Origin: Streptomyces albofaciens JCM 4342
GTDB taxonomy: Bacteria; Actinomycetota; Actinomycetes; Streptomycetales; Streptomycetaceae
DNA length: 64,000 nucleotides
Assembly (NCBI RefSeq): GCF_008634025.1
Contig: NZ_PDCM01000001.1
Span: forward strand, 3,070,501 to 3,134,500
Direction: 5' to 3'
Within the stretch, counting starts at the first letter, position 1; each line of letters begins with the position of its first letter. This document shows positions 9,302 to 17,862 of the stretch, one piece after another. A program made the translations under genes and the position numbers. Below the pieces are notes generated by a model. That model was not told the DNA's origin, made no database searches, and worked only from the letters and a program-made list of their open reading frames with translations.

Positions 9302-10090
9302 TCAGGCGAACGCGAGGTTGTAGATACCACCGGCGATCGCGCCGCCGATCAGCGGACCGGCGACCGGGATCCAGGCGTATCCCCAGTCCGACCCGCCCTT
9401 GTTCGGCAGCGGAAGCAGCGAGTGGACGATACGCGGACCGAGGTCGCGGACCGGGTTGATCGCGTAGCCGGTCGGGCCGCCCAGCGACAGACCGATACCG
9501 ACGACCACGAAAGCGGTCAGCAGCGCTCCGATGACGCCGACGCCCTTGCCGTTGTCACTGAGGCCCTGCGTGAGGATCGCCAGCACGAGCACGGTGGTGG
9601 CGATGATCTCCGTGGTCAGGTTCTGCACCGCGTTGCGGATCTCGGGTCCGGTGGAGAAGATCCCGAGAACCGGGCCGGCCTTGGGGGCCGCCGCCTGGTC
9701 GACCATGCCTTCCTGGCCGCTCTGCTCGCCCACGATCTCGGGGTCGGTCAGATGGGCCTTGAAGTGGCCGTAGTACGTGAGCCACACGAGTACCGCACCG
9801 ATCATGGCGCCGAACAGCTCACCGGCGAAGTACACCGGCACGTCGCCCCACGGCGTACCGCCCTTGATCGCCAGGCCCACGGTGACCGCCGGGTTCAGGT
9901 GGGCGCCGGACTTGGTCGCGATGTACGCGCCGGTCAGTACGGCGAAGCCCCACCCGAAGGTGATGGCCACCCAACCCGAGTTGAACGCCTTCGAGCGCTT
10001 GAGCGTGACGGCGGCGCAGACGCCACCGCCCAGCAGGATCAGAACAGCGGTACCGATGGTCTCGCTGATGAAGATGTCGGAGCTGGACAC
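9302..10090 (-). CDS. glpF: Glycerol uptake facilitator (aquaglyceroporin) with an NPV second box
   Basis: A 262-residue MIP-family channel with six membrane helices that lets glycerol diffuse in. The first half-helix box is canonical (HLNPAVTVG). The second reads [10 protein letters not shown], so the usual NPA is NPV; the codons are AAC CCG GTC. The following Arg of the selectivity filter is kept. The GTG at 10090 has AAAGGAG 7 nt upstream. A longer frame up to 10195 runs into the promoter and is not used. It is the first gene of the glycerol operon, with two candidate GylR sites in its upstream region. Assignment is firm from the operon and the family fold. Confidence 0.94.
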   Translation of the reverse strand: MSSSDIFISETIGTAVLILLGGGVCAAVTLKRSKAFNSGWVAITFGWGFAVLTGAYIATKSGAHLNPAVTVGLAIKGGTPWGDVPVYFAGELFGAMIGAVLVWLTYYGHFKAHLTDPEIVGEQSGQEGMVDQAAAPKAGPVLGIFSTGPEIRNAVQNLTTEIIATTVLVLAILTQGLSDNGKGVGVIGALLTAFVVVGIGLSLGGPTGYAINPVRDLGPRIVHSLLPLPNKGGSDWGYAWIPVAGPLIGGAIAGGIYNLAFA

Positions 10091-10195
10091 CCGCGACTCC
10101 TTTGTCCTTCGTCCAGGGGAAGGCGGACCCCGGGTCCCTCCGGTGGTCCGCGCCCTCCGAGAGGGCGTTGGTCGGCCTCCGGCACTGTCCACCAT

Positions 10196-10232
10196 AACGA
10201 ATATTGTCGTGTGGTGTTCGACAATGCCGACC
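10196..10232. promoter_or_regulatory. Paired GylR-like operator sites upstream of glpF
   Basis: GTTCGACAATGCCGACC at 10216-10232 matches the site upstream of gylR (GTTCGGCAATGCTGAAC) at 13 of 17 positions. A second copy of the core CGACAAT lies in inverted orientation 20 bp away, so ATTGTCG (10203-10209) and CGACAAT (10219-10225) form a perfect 7-bp inverted repeat. A possible minus-strand -35 element TTGACG is at 10266-10271 with only a weak -10 (AAAACT), which would place the sites just downstream of the start point. GylR binding is inferred. Confidence 0.6.
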
Positions 10233-10328
10233 GACGAACGGCAGTTTTCTTCACACGTAGCACCCCGTCAAGGGTTCTGTGACTGAAAACTTAGGTGAAC
10301 ATATGGGGTGAACCGGGGCAGGGGCGCG

Positions 10329-11102
10329 TCAGAATCGCCCGGCGCCCAGGTCACGGGAGACCGCACGTGCGCAATCCCTCACCGCCGCGACGATTTCCGG
10401 CCGCAGCTCACCCGGCTCGCCGTCCCGGCAGACCCGCTCGACGGCACCCGTGACACCCACCGCGCCCACCGGCATCCGCCGCCGGTCGTGGATCGGCGCG
10501 GCCACCGACGCCACGCCCTCCCAGGTCTCCTCCACGTCGGCCGCCCAGCCCCGCGCCCTGGTCAGGTCCAGCACGCCCTCCAGCTCGTCCAGGGCGGTCA
10601 CCGTGCGCGGCGTGAACGCCTGCCGCTCGGCCTCCGCCGCCTCGCTGTGCGCCACCGGGTCGTACGCGGCCAGCACCTTGCCCAGCGCCGTGCTGTGCAG
10701 CGGGTGCATCGCGCCGACCTCCAGCACCTGGCGGCTGTCGTCGGGCCGGAAGACGTGGTGCACGATCAGCACGCCCTGCTGGTGCAGCACGCCCAGGTAG
10801 ACGCTCTCGCCGCTGGAGCGCGCCAGGTCGTCCGTCCACACCAGGGCGCGGGCGCGCAGCTCGTGCACGTCCAGATAGCTGTTGCCGAGCCGCAGCAGCT
10901 CCGCGCCCAGCTGGTAGCGGCCCGAGGCCGGGTCCTGCTCGACGAAGCCCTCCTGCTGGAGGGTGCGCAGGATGCCGTGCGCGGTGCCCTTGGCCAGGCC
11001 CAGCGCGGAGGAGATGTCGGACAGGCCCAGCCGCCGCTCACCGCCGGCCAGCAGCCGCAGCATCGCGGCGGCACGTTCCAGTGACTGGATGTTCCGTGCC
11101 AT
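10329..11102 (-). CDS. gylR: Glycerol operon repressor, IclR family
   Basis: A 257-residue IclR-type regulator. The N-terminal winged helix-turn-helix (about residues 5-65) has the family pattern LGLSDISSALGLAKGTAHGILRTL, and the C-terminal effector domain (about 80-250) includes HPLHSTALGKVLAA and VASVAAPI. GGAGGT lies upstream of the ATG. In Streptomyces this position upstream of glpF-glpK-glpD belongs to GylR, which represses both itself and the operon and is relieved by glycerol-3-phosphate or glycerol. Here both promoters carry the same 17-bp motif, which supports autoregulation. It is divergent from metH with a 270-bp shared spacer. Confidence 0.92.
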   Translation of the reverse strand: MARNIQSLERAAAMLRLLAGGERRLGLSDISSALGLAKGTAHGILRTLQQEGFVEQDPASGRYQLGAELLRLGNSYLDVHELRARALVWTDDLARSSGESVYLGVLHQQGVLIVHHVFRPDDSRQVLEVGAMHPLHSTALGKVLAAYDPVAHSEAAEAERQAFTPRTVTALDELEGVLDLTRARGWAADVEETWEGVASVAAPIHDRRRMPVGAVGVTGAVERVCRDGEPGELRPEIVAAVRDCARAVSRDLGAGRF

Positions 11103-11180
11103 CGGGGGACCTCCGGGTCGAGCGGTGTGGAGCGGGTGGTGTGGTGCGGTGTCCAGCGGTGCCGGACGGCCTCATGAGCG

Positions 11181-11217
11181 GTTCGGCAATGCTGAACGAT
11201 ATCGGTGAATGCCGACC
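11181..11217. promoter_or_regulatory. Paired GylR-like operator sites upstream of gylR
   Basis: GTTCGGCAATGCTGAAC at 11181-11197 is a near-perfect palindrome (GTTC..GCA..TGC..GAAC pattern). A second, weaker copy ATCGGTGAATGCCGACC starts exactly 20 bp later (11201-11217) and shares AATGCCGACC with the glpF site. The two lie in the 270-bp spacer between gylR and metH. Confidence 0.6.
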
Positions 11218-11300
11218 CTCCGGCAGCCGACCGACCCCTGTCAATGATCTTGGCCGAGTCCACGCCGTGGGACGGCCGGGCCCGCGGCGGCGCCGCCCGC

Positions 11301-11372
11301 TACCCTGACCGGGTGCGCCTTCCACCGGAAGACGCAAAGCCGACAGCCGTCGCAACCAGGGGAGCTACCTCC
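11301..11372 (+). promoter_or_regulatory. metH promoter and short structured leader (candidate)
   Basis: TACCCT at 11301-11306 is a plausible -10 element; no convincing -35 is seen. The roughly 60-nt leader holds a small hairpin CTTCC-ACC-GGAAG (11319-11331) followed by ACGCAAAGCC and GAC-AGCC-GTC. I could not match it to a known SAM, SAH or cobalamin riboswitch core. Confidence 0.35.
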
Positions 11373-14300
11373 ATGGCCTCGTACACGCCATCGTCCACCA
11401 GCACATCCCGTACCACGGCCCTCCGCGAGGCCCTCGCCTCCCGCGTCGTGGTGGCCGACGGGGCGATGGGCACGATGCTCCAGGCGCAGGACCCCTCACT
11501 GGAGGACTTCCAGCAGCTGGAAGGCTGCAACGAGATCCTGAACCTCACCCGTCCGGACATCGTCCGCTCGGTCCACGAGGCCTACTTCGCGGTCGGCGTC
11601 GACTGCGTCGAGACCAACACCTTCGGCGCCAACCACGCCGCCCTCGCCGAGTACGACATCCCCGAACGCGTCTTCGAGCTGTCCGAATCCGGCGCCCGCA
11701 TCGCCCGCGAGGTCGCCGACGAGTTCACCGCCTCGACCGGACAGCAGCGCTGGGTGCTCGGCTCCATGGGTCCCGGCACCAAGCTGCCCACCCTCGGCCA
11801 CGTCGACTACGTGACGCTGCGCGACGCCTACCAGCGGAACGCCGAAGGCATGATCGCCGGCGGCGCCGACGCGCTGCTCGTCGAGACCACCCAGGACCTG
11901 CTCCAGACCAAGGCCGCCGTCCTCGGCGCCCGCCGCGCCCTGGAGGCCACCGGCACCGACCTGCCGGTGATCTGCTCGGTGACCGTCGAGACCACCGGCA
12001 CCATGCTGCTCGGCTCGGAGATCGGCGCCGCGCTGACCGCGCTGGAGCCGCTGGGCATCGACATGATCGGCCTGAACTGCGCCACCGGCCCCGCCGAGAT
12101 GAGCGAGCACCTGCGCTACCTGGCCCGCAACGCCCGCGTACCGCTGTCGTGCATGCCGAACGCCGGTCTGCCCGTCCTCGGCAAGGACGGCGCGCACTAC
12201 CCGCTGACCCCGGCGGAGCTGGCCGACGCGCAGGAGACCTTCGTCTCCGAGTACGGGCTCTCGCTCGTCGGCGGCTGCTGCGGCACCACCCCCGAGCATC
12301 TGCGCCAGGTCGTCGAGCGGGTACGGGGCACCGTCCCCACCGAGCGCAGCCCGCGCCCCGAGCCCGGCGCCGCCTCGCTCTACCAGACCGTCCCGTTCCG
12401 CCAGGACACCTCCTACCTGGCCATCGGCGAGCGCACCAACGCCAACGGCTCCAAGAAGTTCCGCGAGGCCATGCTGGAGGGCCGCTGGGACGACTGCGTG
12501 GAGATGGCCCGCGACCAGATCCGCGAGGGCGCGCACATGCTCGACCTGTGCGTGGACTACGTCGGCCGGGACGGCGTCGCCGACATGCGGGAGCTGGCCG
12601 GCCGCTTCGCCACCGCCTCCACCCTGCCCATCGTGCTGGACTCCACCGAGGTCGACGTCATCCAGGCGGGCCTGGAGAAGCTGGGCGGCCGCGCCGTCAT
12701 CAACTCCGTCAACTACGAGGACGGCGACGGGCCGCAGTCCCGCTTCGCCCGGGTCGCCGCGCTGGCCCGCGAGCACGGCGCGGCCCTGATGGCGCTGACC
12801 ATCGACGAGGAGGGCCAGGCCCGTACCGCCGAGCACAAGGTCGCCATCGCCGAGCGGATCATCGACGACCTGACCGGCAACTGGGGCATCCGCGAGTCGG
12901 ACATCCTCATCGACTGCCTGACCTTCACCATCTGCACCGGCCAGGAGGAGTCCCGCAAGGACGGTGTCAACACCATCGAGGCGATCCGCGAGCTGAAGCG
13001 GCGTCACCCCGACGTGCAGACCACGCTGGGCCTGTCCAACATCTCCTTCGGCCTCAACCCGGCCGCCCGCATCGTCCTCAACTCCGTCTTCCTCGACGAG
13101 TGCGTCAAGGCGGGCCTGGACTCGGCGATCGTGCACGCCTCGAAGATCCTGCCGATCGCGCGCCTGGAGGAGGAGCAGGTCAAGGTCGCCCTCGACCTGA
13201 TCTACGACCGGCGCGCGGAGGGCTACGACCCGCTCCAGAAGCTGCTGGAGCTGTTCGAGGGCGCCACCGCCAAGTCGCTGAAGGCCGGCAAGGCCGAGGA
13301 ACTGCTCGCGCTGCCCCTGGAGGAGCGCCTCCGGCGCCGCATCATCGACGGCGAGAAGAACGGCCTGGAAGCCGACCTGGACGCGGCGCTCGCCGAGCGC
13401 CCGGCCCTGGACATCGTCAACGACACCCTGCTGGAGGGCATGAAGGTCGTCGGCGAGCTGTTCGGCTCCGGCCAGATGCAGCTGCCGTTCGTGCTCCAGT
13501 CCGCCGAGGTCATGAAGACCGCGGTGGCCTACTTGGAGCCGCACATGGAGAAGTCCGACGCCGAGGGCAAGGGCACCATCGTGCTGGCGACCGTCCGCGG
13601 CGACGTGCACGACATCGGCAAGAACCTCGTCGACATCATCCTGTCCAACAACGGCTACAACGTCGTCAACCTCGGCATCAAGCAGCCCGTCTCGGCCATC
13701 CTGGAGGCCGCCGAGGAACACCGCGCCGACGTCATCGGCATGTCCGGCCTGCTGGTCAAGTCCACGGTGATCATGAAGGAGAACCTGGAGGAGCTCAACC
13801 AGCGCAAGATGGCGGCGGACTTCCCCGTCATCCTCGGCGGCGCCGCCCTGACCCGCGCCTACGTCGAGCAGGACCTCCACGAGATCTACGAGGGCGAGGT
13901 CCGCTACGCCCGCGACGCCTTCGAGGGCCTGCGCCTGATGGACGCCCTGATCGCCGTCAAGCGCGGCGTGCCCGGCGCCAGCCTCCCCGAGCTCAAGCAG
14001 CGCCGCGTCCCCAAGCGGGACGTGCAGATCGCCGAGCCGGAGCCGGAGGAGGGCACCGTCCGCTCCGACGTGGCCACCGACAACCCCGTCCCCACCCCGC
14101 CCTTCTGGGGCACCCGCGTCGTCAAGGGCATCCAGCTCGCCGACTACGCCTCCTGGCTGGACGAGGGCGCCCTGTTCAAGGGGCAGTGGGGCCTCAAGCA
14201 GGCCCGTACGGGTGACGGCCCCTCGTACGAGGAACTGGTCGAGACCGAGGGACGCCCCCGGCTGCGCGGCTGGCTGGACAAGCTCCAGACCGAGAACCTC

Positions 14301-14882
14301 CTGGAGGCCGCCGTCGTCCACGGGTACTTCCCCTGCTACTCCAAGGGCGACGACCTGATCCTGCTCAACGAGGACGGCACCGAGCGCACCCGCTTCACCT
14401 TCCCGCGCCAGCGCCGCGGCCGGCGGCTGTGCCTGGCGGACTTCTTCCGGCCGGAGGAGTCCGGCGAGCGGGACGTGGTCGGCCTCCAGGTCGTCACCGT
14501 CGGCTCGAAGATCGGCGAGGCCACCGCGGAGCTGTTCGCCTCCGACTCCTACCGCGACTACCTGGAACTGCACGGCCTGTCCGTCCAGCTCGCCGAGGCG
14601 CTGGCCGAGTACTGGCACGCCCGCGTCCGCGCCGAGCTGGGCTTCGGCGGCGAGGACCCGGCCGACGTCGAGGACATGTTCGCGCTGAAGTACCGCGGCG
14701 CCCGCTTCTCCCTCGGTTACGGGGCCTGCCCCGACCTGGAGGACCGCGCCAAGATCGCCGACCTGCTGCGGCCGGAACGCATCGGCGTCCAGCTCTCCGA
14801 GGAGTTCCAGCTGCACCCCGAGCAGTCCACCGACGCGATCGTCATCCACCACCCGGAGGCCAAGTACTTCAACGCACGGTGA
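11373..14882 (+). CDS. metH: Cobalamin-dependent methionine synthase
   Basis: A 1169-residue cytosolic enzyme that moves a methyl group from methyltetrahydrofolate through cobalamin to homocysteine. Four modules are visible in order. The homocysteine domain (about 20-330) has zinc Cys residues in LNCATGP and VGGCCGTT. The pterin-binding domain (about 345-610) has IGERTNANGSKKFREA. The cobalamin domain (about 640-880) carries the cobalt-ligand His in DVHDIGKN. A C-terminal AdoMet reactivation domain (about 900-1169) contains PARFSLGYGACPD-like sequence (YRGARFSLGYGACP). Length is slightly under the E. coli enzyme. The ATG at 11373 follows GGGGAG; the frame is open further upstream but that tail is not conserved. 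Neighbours give no operon; it is divergent from gylR. Confidence 0.96.
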   Translation: MASYTPSSTSTSRTTALREALASRVVVADGAMGTMLQAQDPSLEDFQQLEGCNEILNLTRPDIVRSVHEAYFAVGVDCVETNTFGANHAALAEYDIPERVFELSESGARIAREVADEFTASTGQQRWVLGSMGPGTKLPTLGHVDYVTLRDAYQRNAEGMIAGGADALLVETTQDLLQTKAAVLGARRALEATGTDLPVICSVTVETTGTMLLGSEIGAALTALEPLGIDMIGLNCATGPAEMSEHLRYLARNARVPLSCMPNAGLPVLGKDGAHYPLTPAELADAQETFVSEYGLSLVGGCCGTTPEHLRQVVERVRGTVPTERSPRPEPGAASLYQTVPFRQDTSYLAIGERTNANGSKKFREAMLEGRWDDCVEMARDQIREGAHMLDLCVDYVGRDGVADMRELAGRFATASTLPIVLDSTEVDVIQAGLEKLGGRAVINSVNYEDGDGPQSRFARVAALAREHGAALMALTIDEEGQARTAEHKVAIAERIIDDLTGNWGIRESDILIDCLTFTICTGQEESRKDGVNTIEAIRELKRRHPDVQTTLGLSNISFGLNPAARIVLNSVFLDECVKAGLDSAIVHASKILPIARLEEEQVKVALDLIYDRRAEGYDPLQKLLELFEGATAKSLKAGKAEELLALPLEERLRRRIIDGEKNGLEADLDAALAERPALDIVNDTLLEGMKVVGELFGSGQMQLPFVLQSAEVMKTAVAYLEPHMEKSDAEGKGTIVLATVRGDVHDIGKNLVDIILSNNGYNVVNLGIKQPVSAILEAAEEHRADVIGMSGLLVKSTVIMKENLEELNQRKMAADFPVILGGAALTRAYVEQDLHEIYEGEVRYARDAFEGLRLMDALIAVKRGVPGASLPELKQRRVPKRDVQIAEPEPEEGTVRSDVATDNPVPTPPFWGTRVVKGIQLADYASWLDEGALFKGQWGLKQARTGDGPSYEELVETEGRPRLRGWLDKLQTENLLEAAVVHGYFPCYSKGDDLILLNEDGTERTRFTFPRQRRGRRLCLADFFRPEESGERDVVGLQVVTVGSKIGEATAELFASDSYRDYLELHGLSVQLAEALAEYWHARVRAELGFGGEDPADVEDMFALKYRGARFSLGYGACPDLEDRAKIADLLRPERIGVQLSEEFQLHPEQSTDAIVIHHPEAKYFNAR

Positions 14883-14884
14883 CG

Positions 14885-14905
14885 CCGGGGCCCGCGAAGC
14901 CCCGG
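14885..14905 (+). terminator. Hairpin after metH
   Basis: CCGGGGC (14885-14891) pairs with GCCCCGG (14899-14905) just after the metH stop. The stem is short and has no T tract, so it is a modest candidate. Confidence 0.5.
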
Positions 14906-14943
14906 ATGCCACCGAGCGCACCGCGGGCCACCGTACGCGGACG

Positions 14944-15001
14944 TACACTGGTCGGTCCGGTAGCGGCCGGTCGTCCTTCCCGCGCGGAAGGGCGGCCGGC
15001 C
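14944..15001 (+). promoter_or_regulatory. Promoter and leader hairpin before the HAD gene (candidate)
   Basis: TACACT at 14944-14949 could be a -10 element. Downstream, GGCCGG (14965-14970) pairs with CCGGCC (14996-15001), and inside it CCTTCC (14975-14980) pairs with GGAAGG (14986-14991); CCTTTCG follows. The hairpin stands between promoter and gene, so it is an attenuator-like element, or a second metH terminator. Confidence 0.4.
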
Positions 15002-15042
15002 CTTTCGTCCCTCCGGGGACGTTCGACTACGGAGGTGCACGG

Positions 15043-15744
15043 ATGACCAGCAGCATCCCCGCGGTAGGCACGCGTACGGCCGACGGCGCCACCCTCCAGG
15101 CCGTCTTCCTCGACCTGGACGGCACCCTCGTCGACACCGAGGGCTTCTGGTGGGAGGCGGAGGCCGCGGTCTTCGCCGAGCTGGGCCACGTACTGGACGA
15201 CCACCACCGCGAGGTCGTCGTCGGCGGGCCGATGACGCGCAGCGCCGCGTACCTGATCGGCGTGACCGGCGCGGACATCGCCCTGGACGAGCTGACGGTG
15301 CTGCTCAACGCCCGCTTCGCGGAGCGCATCGCCCGCGGCGTGCCGCTGATGCCCGGCGCCCGCCGGCTGCTGGCGGAGCTGGCCGCGCACGGTGTGCCCA
15401 CCGCCCTGGTCTCCGCCTCGCACCGCACGGTCATCGACCGGATGCTGCCCTCCCTGGGCCCGGAGCACTTCCACCTGACGCTGGCCGGCGACGACCTGCC
15501 CCGGACGAAGCCGCACCCGGACCCGTACCTGACCGCCGCCGCCCGGCTCGGGGTGGACCCGCGGCGCTGCGCCGTGGTGGAGGACACCGTCACCGGTGTG
15601 ACGGCCGGGGAGGCGGCGGGGTGCCAGGTCGTCGCGGTGCCGTCGGTGGCCCCGATCGGCCCCGGCACCGGCCGTACCGTCGTCGGATCGCTCGAAGAAG
15701 TGGATCTCCCATTTCTGCGGTCGTTGATCACGGACGGCCGTTGA
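15043..15744 (+). CDS. HAD-superfamily hydrolase, beta-phosphoglucomutase-like
   Basis: A 233-residue haloacid-dehalogenase-type phosphatase. The nucleophile motif FLDLDGTLVDTE gives Asp24 and Asp26. Motif II is the Ser in VSASH, motif III the Lys in PRTKPHPDPY, and motif IV the acidic pair in VVEDTVTG. A helical cap lies between residues about 35 and 105, which puts it in subclass IA with sugar phosphatases and phosphoglycolate phosphatases. The ATG at 15043 follows a GGAGG 6 nt upstream. It stands alone between metH and the peptide-binding genes. The true substrate cannot be told from sequence. Confidence 0.88.
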   Translation: MTSSIPAVGTRTADGATLQAVFLDLDGTLVDTEGFWWEAEAAVFAELGHVLDDHHREVVVGGPMTRSAAYLIGVTGADIALDELTVLLNARFAERIARGVPLMPGARRLLAELAAHGVPTALVSASHRTVIDRMLPSLGPEHFHLTLAGDDLPRTKPHPDPYLTAAARLGVDPRRCAVVEDTVTGVTAGEAAGCQVVAVPSVAPIGPGTGRTVVGSLEEVDLPFLRSLITDGR

Positions 15745-16117
15745 CCCGGCCACCGAGCGTGCCCGGCGAAAAGGAAAGAAACTCTGAGCAGTGGGCCGCT
15801 CATTTTCCGTGACGAATGTACTGGCCGAATTCGTCCTGATGAACTCCCCAATCCGGGAGTGACGTTTCTCACGCGCCAGCCCGTCGACAGTTCGGCAGGC
15901 GCTCGTTCCGTGGGTGCTTTCTCCTGGTTTTCATGGGGGTATGTGTCCGGATTGATGGAGGCCCGTACGAATCGTTCCGCCGTCCGGATATCGGTCACCC
16001 GGCGGCCGTTATCCGGGCGTGATATCCGTTCAACTTGGTTGTGTCCCGGACGCCCTGGCCGTTCCTACTAATGTCATCGCGAGCAACACCTCTGCGCTGA
16101 TAAGGAACCTGCCGACG
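15745..16117. other. Intergenic region, 373 bp, no gene seen
   Basis: This stretch is less GC-rich than its surroundings. TACTAAT near 16066-16072 may be part of the promoter of the lipoprotein gene that follows. Short open frames here have no homology I recognise. Confidence 0.5.
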
Positions 16118-17728
16118 ATGAATCGCAAGACCTTGGTGCTGCCGGCCCTGGCCGGTCTGCTCGTCCCCACGCTCGCCGCGTGCGGCAGCTCGGACGGCTC
16201 CGGCGACGGCGGCAAGCCGATCAAGGTCGGCACCACCGCCCAGCTGGAGGCCACCAAGGACGCGCCCGCCCCGCTCGACCCCGCCCAGGCGTACGACGTC
16301 GACGCGTGGAACGTGCTGCGCGGCACCCTGCAGACGCTGATGCGCCTGCCGCGGACCGGCACCGCGCCGGTGCCCGAGGCCGCCGAGTCCTGCGGCTTCC
16401 GGGACACCCAGAACGAGCAGTACCGCTGCAAACTCCGCGACGGTCTGAAGTTCACCAACGGGCACGCTCTCACGTCCAAGGACGTGAAGTTCTCCATCGA
16501 CCGGATGCTCGCCATCAAGTACGACCGCGGCCCCGTCTCGCTGGTGGACAACGTCGACAAGGTGGAGACCCCGAGCGAATCCGAGGTGGTCTTCCACCTG
16601 AAGAAGCCGGACGCCACGTTCCCGCAGAAGCTCGCCACCCCGGCGGCCGCCATCGTCGACAGCGAGGTCTATCCGAAGAACGGCCTCTACAAGGGCTTCG
16701 AGGTGGCCGGCTCCGGCCCGTACACCGTCAAGGTCGAACGCAGCGGAGAGCGCGTCAGCAAGGCCGTCTTCACCAAGAATCCCGAGTACAAGGGCGGAAT
16801 CGAGGTGAAGAACTCCAGCGTCGAGATGAAGTTCTTCGACGACTCCGAAGGCATGGAGAAGGCGCTGCGCAAGGGCGACATCGACCTGGTGAACCGCAGC
16901 CTGGCGCCCGATCAGATCAAGGGCCTGGAGAACGCCCGGGACGAGCACGTCCGGCTGCAGGCCGTACCGGGCTCCGAGATCCGCTACCTCGCCTTCAACA
17001 CCGACAACCCGTCGGTCTCCGACAAGGCCGTCCGGCAGGCCATGGCCCAGCTGGTCAACCGCTCGGCGCTGGTGCGCGACGTGTACTCCTACACCGGTGA
17101 CCCGCTGTACTCCATGGTTCCCAAGGGCCTCACCGGCCACATCAACTCGTTCTTCACCAAGTACGGCAGCCCGAGCGTCCCCGCCGCCCGCAAGATCCTC
17201 CAGCAGGCGCACATCAACACCCCGGTGAAGCTCACCCTCACGTACACCACGAACCACTACGGCTCCAGCACCGTCAAGGAGTTCAAGGCGCTGCAGAGCC
17301 AGCTCAACCAGGGCGGCCTGTTCGACGTGAGCATCAAGGGCGTCGACAGCTGGCAGCAGTACCGCAAGGAGCAGAGCGAGGGCAAGTACGCGGCCTACGG
17401 CATGGGCTGGTTCGCCGACCTCCCGGACGCGGACAACTACATCGCGCCGTTCTTCGGCAAGGGGAACTTCCTCAACTCCCCGTACCGCAACAACAGGATC
17501 GAGTCCCAGCTGATCCCCGGCAGCCGCCAGCAGACCGACCGCAACTCCGCCGCGGAGCAGTTCAAGCAGGCCCAGGACATCATCGCGGACGAGGTGCCGA
17601 TCCTGCCGCTGTGGCAGGGCAAGCAGTACGTCGCCGCCCGCGACGACATCACCGGCGCCGAATGGGCCCTGAACTCGTCCTCGGCCCTGCAGATCTGGGA
17701 ACTCGGCCGCGGAGTGAGCAGCAACTGA
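16118..17728 (+). CDS. ABC peptide-binding lipoprotein, family 5, first of tandem pair
   Basis: A 536-residue extracytoplasmic substrate-binding lipoprotein of the oligopeptide/nickel type. The signal peptide ends in lipobox LAAC with lipidated Cys22. The body has the family pattern LRDGLKFTNGHALTSKDVKFSIDRM and, near the end, ILPLWQGKQYVAARDDITG. The ATG at 16118 with AAGGAA upstream begins the signal peptide; the longer open frame is not used. It is about as long as its downstream neighbour and clearly a paralogue. No permease or ATPase gene is adjacent, so it must work with a transporter encoded elsewhere or act as a sensor. Ligand unknown; BldKB-like peptide binding is possible. Confidence 0.88.
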   Translation: MNRKTLVLPALAGLLVPTLAACGSSDGSGDGGKPIKVGTTAQLEATKDAPAPLDPAQAYDVDAWNVLRGTLQTLMRLPRTGTAPVPEAAESCGFRDTQNEQYRCKLRDGLKFTNGHALTSKDVKFSIDRMLAIKYDRGPVSLVDNVDKVETPSESEVVFHLKKPDATFPQKLATPAAAIVDSEVYPKNGLYKGFEVAGSGPYTVKVERSGERVSKAVFTKNPEYKGGIEVKNSSVEMKFFDDSEGMEKALRKGDIDLVNRSLAPDQIKGLENARDEHVRLQAVPGSEIRYLAFNTDNPSVSDKAVRQAMAQLVNRSALVRDVYSYTGDPLYSMVPKGLTGHINSFFTKYGSPSVPAARKILQQAHINTPVKLTLTYTTNHYGSSTVKEFKALQSQLNQGGLFDVSIKGVDSWQQYRKEQSEGKYAAYGMGWFADLPDADNYIAPFFGKGNFLNSPYRNNRIESQLIPGSRQQTDRNSAAEQFKQAQDIIADEVPILPLWQGKQYVAARDDITGAEWALNSSSALQIWELGRGVSSN

Positions 17729-17737
17729 CGACGACTT

Positions 17738-17764
17738 CCGGCCGGCGCCCCGCGCGCCGGCCGG
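17738..17764 (+). terminator. Hairpin between the two peptide-binding genes
   Basis: CCGGCCGGCGC (17738-17748) pairs perfectly with GCGCCGGCCGG (17754-17764). It suggests that the two paralogues are separate transcription units or that the second is expressed at a lower level. Confidence 0.7.
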
Positions 17765-17862
17765 CTGCCGCACCCGACGGCGCGCACCACCACAACCGAT
17801 GACGGCATCCGCCGGCGCGGACCACAACGCTTCACCGCCATACGACTGTGAGGAACACGCAC

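Noticed and set aside
6071..10282. 1403-residue plus-strand frame opposite the glycerol operon
   Set aside because: It is fully antisense to glpF, glpK and glpD, which have motifs and ribosome sites.
15859..16071. 70-residue frame before the first peptide-binding gene
   Set aside because: No homology, no good ribosome site, and it overlaps the probable promoter region.
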